A stretch of 14,677 nt of DNA from Baffinella frigidus (Eukaryota > Cryptophyceae > Cryptomonadales > Baffinellaceae). The position numbers and the translations under genes are program-made. Below the pieces are notes generated by a model, which had not been told where the DNA came from, did no database searches, and was given only the letters and a program-made list of their open reading frames with translations. Shown here one piece after another: positions 1 to 5,704 of this stretch; the first letter of the stretch is position 1; every line of letters begins with the position of its first letter. Location: positions 28,406 through 43,082 of the forward strand of contig MU647902.1 in assembly GCA_026770585.1 (NCBI GenBank), written 5' to 3'.

Positions 1-54
1 CCTAAACCCTAAACCCTAAACCCTAAACCCTAAACCCTAAACCCTAAACCCTAA
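1..54 (+). repeat. Telomeric repeat (CCCTAAA)n, chromosome end
   Basis: Perfect head-to-tail CCTAAAC units (seven full copies plus a partial one) start at the first base and stop at 54, where the sequence turns unique. The C-rich strand reads inward, which is the orientation expected at a left chromosome terminus. This is the TTTAGGG-type telomere found in plants, many green algae, oomycetes and some other protists. The short length probably reflects where the assembly ends rather than the real telomere length. Confidence 0.95.
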
Positions 55-160
55 GCCAGGAGCGAGGGACAAGCGACCTGAACAGTGAGCAGGTGTTGTG
101 AGGGCGGCCAGCACCGCCGGGCGGACGGTTCGGGACGAACGTGGGCGTTATACCTGTGCC

Positions 161-1934
161 TTAGGCTCCACACCCACCCGTCCGGTCGTAGGGTCCAGCC
201 TTCTTGCTCGCTTTGGCTTTGTCAACCATCGACCGAGGGAGCGACGGCCAGGTGACCTCGGCCCGGTCCGCGTCCGCCACCTTGCGTCCCATTTCTGACC
301 GCGTGTCAACCAACAAGTCATAGTGTGACCCGGAATACACGAGCGTGATGGGCAGGTTGCGGATCTCCTGCCCCTCCAGCTGGATGGAATACCGCTGATC
401 GCCCCGGATGAGGTAGATGACGAGGCTGTTGCCCGCTGCGATGGCCATGAGCTCCGTGTGTCAACCCCAGACGCCCTGCTTGACCATCTCTGCAGCGTGG
501 TCGTCGATGTTCGTGATCATCTTGCCAGAGCTGCCGTCCAAGAACAGCGCGTGCTTCTTGATGGCCTCCTCGAGGTGCGCCCGCATGTCGTCCGTCTCCT
601 GCTTGACAGACTTGGCCCGACAGTTGTTGGCGAGCGCCAGCCGGTCCGTCTCGTCAACCGGGCGCGCGGGCCCGCGGTTGGCCTGAATGCCCGTTTCAGC
701 CGCCTCGAACATGAAGTTTCCGTGGCCGATGACTTTGATGATGTGTTCCCACTTGTTCAACACCGGCTGGACATGTTGCAACGGCTCCTCATGTTTGCCA
801 GGGGAAGGACCAGCTGTCGCGTCCTTGGGCGGCGCGCCCTTCATGTCCGAAGCAGGGGTCTTGGTCTCAGCCTTGACTCCCGCGCCCTCCTTGGCAGCGG
901 TATCGGTCTTGACTCCCGGGTTCGTGGAATTCGGGACCTTGTCCTCCCCGCCCAACTCCTTCTTGCCCGACACTGCATTCGTGTCCTGGGCCAGGAGAGC
1001 ACTGATCGTCTTGGTCTCGACGTTGACTTCCGCGCACTCGTTGGCAGGGGTCGTGGCCTTGACTCCCGCGGTGGGCGCATTGTCTTCCGCGCCGTCCTTC
1101 CCGTCCTCGGACACAGGGCATTTGGTGTCTTCCGACTCCGAGTTTGGCGCCTCCGGCTCCTCAGGGACCGCGTCCAACGACGGTGCCTCCCCCACTCCCA
1201 ACCTGGAGAAGATCGTGGCGGCAGCTTTGTGAAGGACTGCCTTAGTCACGGTGTCGAACCCCAAGTTGTACATGGTGGTGTCCATCTCGTGGGTCAGGTC
1301 TTGATGGACGAAGTCCGCTTGGTACTCGACCCTCCACCATGCGTATTTCTCTACATTCCCGATGTTCTTCAGCACGCCACCCAGCACTCGTGTGAGCAGT
1401 CTCGGAGAAGATAGCCTGCGGCACGTGATCAGGTCCCTTAGCGAGATCCTGCACCACGGTGAACAGCGTGCGCTGGAAAAGGTTGCCGAGGCTTGCCAAG
1501 GAGGGGCTCCCGGGGATTTGCGCTTGGGCCCCGAGGTTCGTGGGGGTCACGGGACACGCGCGGCCACCGCTCTTGGCGCAGGCCGGTGCCTCTTGCTCGG
1601 GGGTCGCGTTCGCAGGTGGCGTGAGAGGGATGAACTTGGCGTGGTCTTCTGGCAGGTCGTGATCGAGCGCTGGGGAGTTCGTCGCGCCTTCGGCCGGAGA
1701 GGTCGTCGCAGGAGCTGCGTTTGCCGTCGTACTGGAAGCGCCCCGGTAGTAGACGTGAGCCCGACCGGCCGGGGGCGAGGAGGCCCGGCGTGACTTGATG
1801 TACATGTTCAAGAGCCTCGCGGCCCGTTGCGTCGCCCGTGACCGCGTGCTCGATGCCCTCCCCCGGGTTTTTGAGATGCGCGCCATCGTGCGCGAGTCCA
1901 TGGTCTGCGTCTCTGCTGCTGCCTGCGCCGGCAT
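161..1934 (-). pseudogene. OTU-domain cysteine protease (deubiquitinase-like) pseudogene
   Basis: Read toward the telomere from an ATG at 1932-1934, three adjacent minus-strand ORFs join into one roughly 590-residue OTU-type protein. The N-terminal part (1934 to about 1385) is Ala/Ser/Thr-rich and basic. The reading then shifts by one extra base near 1385-1395, in a G-rich stretch. The middle part (about 1387-464) is acidic and repetitive, then enters an OTU domain: a box reading V-I-G-H-G-N-F-M-F (near 703-735), then an M-R-x-H-L segment, then V-K-Q-G-V-W-G. An in-frame TGA at 461-463 follows, after which the same frame resumes with H-T-E-L-M-A-I-A and ends with L-V-Y-S-G-S-H-Y-D-L-L-V, the usual OTU terminal His motif; TAA at 161-163. 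OTU enzymes cleave ubiquitin using Cys and His with an Asp; the normal box is D-G-x-C, but here D is H and C is F, while the His remains. Frameshift, nonsense codon and lost nucleophile together indicate a dead gene. OTU assignment comes from motifs only. Confidence 0.72.
858..1070 (-). repeat. Internal 63-bp duplication inside the OTU pseudogene
   Basis: Two diverged 63-bp copies, 858-920 and 1008-1070, lie 150 bp apart in the acidic linker of the OTU pseudogene. Both encode a 21-residue unit that starts G-V-K and ends V-x-x-E-T-K-T. The phase-preserving spacing fits a tandem expansion of a disordered linker while the gene was still coding. Confidence 0.6.
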
Positions 1935-2019
1935 TCCCTCTTAGGTCTAAGACTACGACCCCCCCCCCCTGTCTTTAGGTAAGTTCAAGTCGTAGCTAGG
2001 ATCGAGGGTTACCCCCCCG

Positions 2020-2075
2020 TGAAGTTTGGTTAAGTCCAGGCATGAAGTTTGGTTAAGTCCAGGCAAGTCCAGGCA
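2020..2075 (+). repeat. 23-bp tandem repeat, 2.4 copies
   Basis: Two identical 23-bp copies (2020-2042 and 2043-2065), each with core GAAGTTTGGTTAAGTCCAGG, are followed by a 10-bp partial copy that repeats the AGTCCAGGCA end (2066-2075). Exact identity suggests recent slippage or expansion. Confidence 0.9.
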
Positions 2076-2293
2076 GATTTCTCCAACCTTGGGGCTCCGA
2101 TCTAGTACAGCTCCTCCTTGGTTTTAAGATAAAGGACAATCTTGGGATTAAGAGCCCAGATTGGCCTGCCCATAGGGGTTCGAGGACGACCCCTTGGTGA
2201 TGGGGCTATGTAAGGGAGTTCCCCGTAGTAGCTGAAAACTCCGAAACTAGGGGCATAACTCTAGGCCCTTCCCAGGTCTGAGGTTACGCCTCA

Positions 2294-2416
2294 TACGTAC
2301 CCGCAGAAGGGCCCCATGTTGGGCCCTGTGTTTGGTACGTGCCCATGGAAGGGCCCTACATTGGGCCCTACTTAGTACGTACCCGTAGAGGGGCCCCAAG
2401 TTGGGCCCCGCAGTAG
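2294..2416 (+). repeat. Three degenerate ~41-bp tandem copies
   Basis: Copies begin with TACGT at 2294, 2336 and 2376 and are 42, 40 and about 41 bp long. Each has the order TACGTRCCC, then a GGGCCC/GGGCCCC block, a short A/T spacer, then TTGGGCCC. Each copy can fold on itself through its paired GGGCCC blocks. The motif resembles the GGGCCCTA-rich repeats at the right end of the window. Confidence 0.7.
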
Positions 2417-2608
2417 AATGGCTCTGAGGTCCCCCAAACCCCACCGTCGGGACTTGGCCCCTTTTGCCCTTTCAAACGAGGGCTAGATTAGTTTAGGTCA
2501 ACCAATTTACACCTCTTTGGGAGCTTCGGTCGATTCATGGAATGAACGCGTGAAGTGTCTTCCTTGGCCTGCCGCACTGCCCACCCTTAGACGCCGCGGC
2601 CCTCTCTT

Positions 2609-3075
2609 TCAGACTGGCACATCAACAGACAATGCGGGGGGTAGTATGCCCACCACCGCAACATCCGCGATCGGGCGCTTGCGGTAGAATTTTTCTCCAC
2701 GAGTGACTCTGTCAAATTCTTCGTTCATTTTCTCAGCGACGTCCTTAAACATCGAAGAAGATTCCTTGCACCGCTCCCACTTCAGCGATTCCTGCACACG
2801 CTCCGCAGCGAGAATAGCCGATGTGCGATACATCAACGGCGCGGGCGTTTGTTCGTAGTAACGTGTTCAGCGATGTCTTTAATCCGAACAACATCACCGG
2901 TGTTGACAGAAGTGGTAGTGGTAGTGGTAGTGGTGGTGGTAAAGGTGGTGGTGCCATGCAGACACTCTCCGAATGTTGTAGTGGTGGTGATGCCATCTAT
3001 ACACGGTTCGCACGTGGTGCTATTGATATCGGTGGCCATCGTACTCGCGACAGGGATATCCACAAACGTGCTCAT
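2609..3075 (-). pseudogene. Unknown protein with Thr-rich tract, one frameshift
   Basis: On the minus strand an ATG at 3073-3075 opens a frame (M-S-T-F-V-D-I-P-V) that runs through a Thr-rich tract encoded by an ACC microsatellite, then D-V-V-R-I-K-D-I-A-E-H-V, and stops at 2833. The next frame continues at once with a natural-looking helical segment (residue run R-T-S-A-I-L-A-A-E-R-V-Q-E-S-L-K-W, then F-K-D-V-A-E-K-M-N-E-E-F) and ends at 2609. Joining them needs a -1 shift (one missing base) around 2835-2860; the product would be about 155 residues. I do not recognise the family. Base composition is less GC-rich than the OTU pseudogene and the Copia element. Either a decayed gene or two chance ORFs; amino-acid composition favours the former. 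Confidence 0.4.
2911..2955 (+). repeat. GGT/AGT trinucleotide microsatellite
   Basis: Imperfect run of GGT and AGT triplets. Read on the minus strand it is (ACC/ACT)n and encodes the poly-Thr tract of the broken ORF at 2609-3075. The triplet period preserves frame, so the run itself does not explain the nearby frameshift. Confidence 0.85.
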
Positions 3076-3242
3076 AACTGGTATGCAGATAGAAGTGGGT
3101 GATGAGAAGAAGTGTTAGGTATGTACGGAGGGGGTGTCGTCGGTGCCAACTGGGATAAAAACACCTTCCATGGAGTTATGTGATTCTCTTCAAGCGATGC
3201 GCTCTGTATAACCGTGTACTCTAGTTTTTTATCATTTTAAAA

Positions 3243-3461
3243 ATGTCACACTTCCACATTCATCTGGAACAACTTGCCGAAAGCCCATACTTACACCGGC
3301 AAAATATCAACCGCATGATGATGCCCCACGTCGCGGGTGCGTATCACCCGCGGCAGCGTCATATGCAACAGGTTGAACGTTGTGCATGGCGTTCTACATT
3401 GTATGCAATGCCGCTAAACCTGCAGCTTAGAGATTGCGTTAATTCTACGACGTTGTGGTAA
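3243..3461 (+). CDS. Short hypothetical ORF, doubtful
   Basis: A 72-residue plus-strand ORF that starts with M-S-H-F-H-I-H-L-E-Q-L-A, directly after an AT-rich stretch (3222-3242, with TTTTTTATCATTTTAAAA) that could serve as an A/T-rich promoter. It is His-, Arg- and Met-rich, ends at TAA, and its last third overlaps the minus-strand ORF at 3359-3772. I recognise no domain. It could equally be a chance ORF in decayed DNA. Confidence 0.2.
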   Translation: MSHFHIHLEQLAESPYLHRQNINRMMMPHVAGAYHPRQRHMQQVERCAWRSTLYAMPLNLQLRDCVNSTTLW

Positions 3462-3772
3462 CACGAAAGAACTCTTGATAGGCGACACCGTGCCGAGCAT
3501 GTGCAACGTTCCACCGCAACCGAGTCACCTTTGTTGTAACTACAACCATTGTCGCTGTGCAGACTGACCTTGGCGGAATGCAAAGCTGTTGTGTTCACAT
3601 TCCAAGTACCAACGTCATGCAATACAAGATTCATACCCTCCCGAATATCAGAGACACTGCGAAGACCGCGCACGCCGCAAGTAGATTCAGTAGAATCCAC
3701 AAACTGCTCAGTCTGGTCAGACGAGACCACCGGAACAAAAATCTTCAGTTTGCTAGGATGCAGTGGTACCAT
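3359..3772 (-). CDS. Hypothetical protein, possibly a decaying ORF
   Basis: A 137-residue minus-strand ORF with an ATG at 3770-3772, preceded in frame by a nearby TAG. Its first 95 residues look like an ordinary beta-rich protein: K-L-K-I-F-V-P-V-V near the start, then V-G-T-W-N-V-N-T and N-G-C-S-Y-N-K-G-D-S. The last 40 residues are Cys-, Arg- and Ser-rich and less natural, which may mean that the true frame was lost near 3500. No signal peptide or membrane span is visible and I recognise no family. It overlaps a short plus-strand ORF (3243-3461), so only one of the two is likely real. It lies in the same lower-GC block as its broken neighbours. Confidence 0.33.
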   Translation of the reverse strand: MVPLHPSKLKIFVPVVSSDQTEQFVDSTESTCGVRGLRSVSDIREGMNLVLHDVGTWNVNTTALHSAKVSLHSDNGCSYNKGDSVAVERCTCSARCRLSRVLSCYHNVVELTQSLSCRFSGIAYNVERHAQRSTCCI

Positions 3773-3849
3773 GTCAAGCTACTATCGGGGGCTGCGTGCC
3801 CGATAGCGCCTGCAAAAGGCAGAGGACTCCACGAAGGAGGGAGATCTAG

Positions 3850-4429
3850 AGAAGCAGCGACAAGGAGAAGCACTTCAGCGGATCAGACCCCCAACGACCA
3901 GCAATCACGAGCATGGCATTTTACCTGCAGAAACCTGACGGGAATTCTACCCCGGAAATAGATGCGGAAATCCTCAGATTGTGAGTACTCCAGCACCAAA
4001 CGAGACCACCTCCTTGACACAGTTCACGCAGAGTACACACGCTTCTATAGCCATATAGAGCTCTTCAACATGCCACACCGTAAAGACAAGTCCATACCGA
4101 TATGGCTGGAGTACGGACCGAACCTATACCAACCGATCGACAATGACTACGAACTTAGGTTCGTGTGTCACATGGTTGAGGGTGACATAGAGTCGAATAT
4201 GTCACATGCCGACCAAGAACAACACCAGCGCGACCTTGCAGACTATGCACACACGAAAGAGTATGAAAACACGCGTATGTCGCAGGCATGATACAATACC
4301 ATCGGTCGCAAGAAAGGTTCTAGTAAAATAGATAACGATGCTACTTCTCAAACAGACCAGATAGAGCAACATAGTCCCACCTATAAAATCAGAGACGTCG
4401 AGGTTCTTGTTTGTGATAACGAGGACTGA
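3850..4429 (+). pseudogene. Unknown protein relict, frameshift plus in-frame TGA
   Basis: Plus-strand coding-like sequence opens after a TAG at 3847-3849. An ATG at 3913 gives M-A-F-Y-L-Q-K-P-D-G and then P-E-I-D-A-E-I-L, broken by TGA at 3982-3984. The frame one base further on resumes without a gap: K-R-D-H-L-L-D-T-V-H-A-E-Y-T-R-F-Y, then S-I-P-I-W-L-E-Y-G-P-N-L-Y-Q-P, to a TGA at 4289-4291. Another 45 sense codons follow in the same frame to a TGA at 4427-4429. The fragments share an acidic, aromatic-rich composition that looks genuinely protein-coding. No family recognised. A GTGAGT at 3981 resembles a splice donor, but the nearest AG is only about 13 bases on, so a frameshift is the better reading. 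Confidence 0.42.
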
Positions 4430-4462
4430 TAAGTCCAGTGTCTCTGTAAGTCGGGATTTGGT

Positions 4463-4657
4463 ATGTCTAGTGGTTGGCCCTTAAGTCACCCAGGGAGTCT
4501 TAGAGCCGTGAATTCGGAGACCACTGTTTTCCATCTCTGGGTCCCGTCGAAGGCTAACATCGCGGATGTTGCCTCAAGTTCGGACTCAACTGAATGGAAT
4601 CTTCTGGCAGCCTTGCAGCTTGAGGAGATTCTCATGGTAAATTCGTCTCAATTTTGA
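4463..4657 (+). pseudogene. Retroelement RNase H-like C-terminal fragment
   Basis: A 64-residue plus-strand ORF holds F-H-L-W-V-P-S-K-A-N-I-A-D-V-A-S, closely resembling the end of retroelement RNase H domains, where W-x-P-S/G-x-x-N-x-A-D-x-x-S-R carries the last catalytic Asp. Downstream it reads E-W-N-L-L-A-A-L-Q-L-E-E-I-L-M and stops at TGA 4655-4657. The usual S-R after the Asp is S-S here. Nothing upstream in frame encodes a reverse transcriptase, so this is a 5'-truncated or decayed relict. The motif is not of the Copia type (compare A-D-x-F-T-K in the neighbouring element), so it comes from a different retroelement. Assignment rests on one motif. Confidence 0.4.
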
Positions 4658-4974
4658 TCAGTTCCTTCTCGACAGACCTCTTAACAGAGACTCTGGCTGG
4701 TCGCCGGCCTCATGGCACCGGGTGAATGTTCTAGCTACCCACAGTTCAGCGCACAGACAGACTTGAGTCCACAGACAGACGGTTGAGTGCACAGACAGCT
4801 CTGCGAACCACTCTTAACCCACATTAAGAATTCTGTGAACCACTCTGAACCCACCCTAAATATGTGAGGCAGCTACCCACAGTTCAGCGCACAAACAGGC
4901 TTGAGTCCACAGACTAAATTCGCAGGGCAGAGAACCAGTTCTTTCTCAATGTTGATCAGTTCCTGCTCGGCAGA
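4658..4974. repeat. Degenerate duplicated repeats, no gene
   Basis: A 44-bp unit starting AGCTACCCACAGTTCAGCGC occurs at 4733-4776 and 4871-4914 with two differences. Between them, CTGYGAACCACTCTKAACCCAC occurs twice (4801-4822 and 4833-4854), and CACAGACAG recurs several times. TTGATCAGTTCCT with a following CAGACCT occurs near 4652-4680 and 4951-4976. The complement of AGCTACCCACA reads TGTGGGTAGCT, close to the 5' end of the Copia LTR (TGTGGGTATCT), so part of this block may be LTR debris. Confidence 0.65.
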
Positions 4975-5158
4975 CCTAGTCTCCTGTCTTCGTTAGATGT
5001 ACTCAAACGCATCAGCTGCCGCTCTTGAAGGCCGGAGGTGACTAGAAGTGTCTAGTCAACTAATCCTAAGTGGATGTACATCAGAGACTTCAGTGAATCT
5101 ACTTTGGAAGCCTCACATCTCTGCATCCTGAGGTGCCCTTAGATCTCAGATACCTACA
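4975..5158 (-). repeat. Diverged relict LTR related to the neighbouring Copia element
   Basis: Read on the minus strand from 5158, the sequence begins TGTAGGTATCTGAGATCTAA against TGTGGGTATCTAGGCTCTAA in the intact LTR, and keeps the same order of landmarks: GTAGATTCACT, GTACATCCACTTAGG, AGTTGACTA, GGCCTTCAAG, GAGTA-ATC-A-CGA-GACAG. Between landmarks it is heavily substituted. The 3' edge near 4975 is approximate. It has no partner LTR or internal domain, so it is a solo or truncated LTR of a related older insertion in inverse orientation to the intact element 290 bp away. Confidence 0.7.
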
Positions 5159-5442
5159 GTTGTCTTTGGTCATGCCTGGTGGCGGCGGAGCAGAAACATA
5201 CCCCCGGGCACGCTGTGGACCATTTTCTCCCTCCGCTCCGGGGCGGACAACGCCGCTCTCTCCTTTCGGTTGTCTTTTCCCTCCAACACAGTGGGCTCGG
5301 GAGGGCGCTCGGGGGCGTGTAACCCTACATAGAATCGTTCGTCCAACCGCCGGGCGAGGCGCTTCTCTTCTTCGATCAGGTCGTACGGGCGCCACCTCCG
5401 GCGTTCCCCATGGAACCCAGTTGAGAGTTTTCTTCCCAGGGG
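5159..5442. other. GC-rich spacer between relict LTR and Copia insertion
   Basis: About 280 bp of GC-rich sequence with no supported gene. Open frames on both strands cross into LTR sequence and encode low-complexity Arg/Pro/Gly-rich strings, as expected by chance at this composition. It is the pre-insertion flank of the Copia element. Confidence 0.5.
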
Positions 5443-5447
5443 TCAGT
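5443..5447 (+). repeat. Target-site duplication TCAGT, left copy
   Basis: TCAGT directly precedes the 5' LTR and is repeated directly after the 3' LTR at 11091-11095. A 5-bp duplication is standard for Copia integrases and shows that both outer ends come from one insertion event. Confidence 0.92.
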
Positions 5448-5662
5448 TGTGGGTATCTAGGCTCTAAGGGCATCTAAGGACGCAAGGTTATAAGGACGTC
5501 GGCGTAGATTCACTTAAGCCTCCTTAAGTACATTCACTTAGGCCGTCTAAGTAGAGATAGTTGACTAATAACTACAGGCCTTCAAGGCCGGGTCACGCTT
5601 TCGAGTAAATCCAGCGAGAGACAGAGGCCTCCTCGGGATTCGTGGAGCCTGCAGCGTTCACA
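5448..5662 (+). repeat. 5' LTR of the Copia element
   Basis: 215 bp beginning TGTGGGTATCTAG and ending GTTCACA. It contains a TATA-like TATAAGG at 5489-5495, a plausible core promoter for the element's RNA. Palindromic stretches follow: ACTTAG-gccgt-CTAAGT and GGCCTT-c-AAGGCC. The short LTR is typical of Copia elements. Confidence 0.93.
5489..5495 (+). promoter_or_regulatory. TATA-like box in the 5' LTR
   Basis: TATAAGG lies about 40 bp into the LTR and is identical in the 3' LTR, although other LTR positions have diverged. Position and conservation fit a pol II core promoter; no transcript evidence is available. Confidence 0.4.
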
Positions 5663-5680
5663 GATTATGAGCGCCTGAGC
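5663..5680 (+). other. Putative primer-binding site
   Basis: The first bases after the 5' LTR, GATTATGAGCGCCTGAGC, occupy the primer-binding position. The first 12 match 8 of 12 positions of TGGTATCAGAGC, the initiator-tRNA-Met-complementary site common in plant Copia elements. The match is partial, so another tRNA or an internal tRNA fragment could be the primer. The leader from LTR end to the gag ATG is only 42 nt. Confidence 0.35.
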
Positions 5681-5704
5681 TCCTAACATAGGACCACAGA
5701 CGAG

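Larger units (their letters stand above)
1935..2608. other. Intergenic region with short repeats, no gene seen
   Basis: No convincing coding sequence on either strand. It contains a C10 run near 1960-1970, a 23-bp tandem repeat and a three-copy 40-42-bp repeat (listed separately). It lies upstream of the OTU pseudogene start at 1934, so that gene's promoter should fall here, but I cannot pick out a specific element. Confidence 0.6.

Noticed and set aside
458-1414. Long plus-strand ORF (318 codons) opposite the OTU pseudogene
   Set aside because: The minus strand carries OTU motifs in order; the plus-strand reading is Arg/Leu/Val-rich, a mirror frame typical of GC-rich coding DNA.
2020-2075. 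CRISPR array
   Set aside because: The repeats are directly adjacent with no spacers, and the host is eukaryotic.
3981-3993. Intron with donor GTGAGT between the two halves of the relict ORF
   Set aside because: The nearest acceptor AG leaves an intron of about 13 bases, far too short; a one-base shift is simpler.
461-4291. Reassigned genetic code in which TGA is a sense codon
   Set aside because: Two relicts carry internal TGA, but the intact methyltransferase-like gene and the 13434 ORF both end at TGA at sensible places, and the relicts also carry frameshifts. Pseudogene decay explains it better.
5099-5477. Overlapping ORFs on both strands, 124 and 114 codons
   Set aside because: Both run into LTR sequence (relict LTR on one side, 5' LTR on the other) and encode Pro/Arg/Gly-rich strings without motifs.
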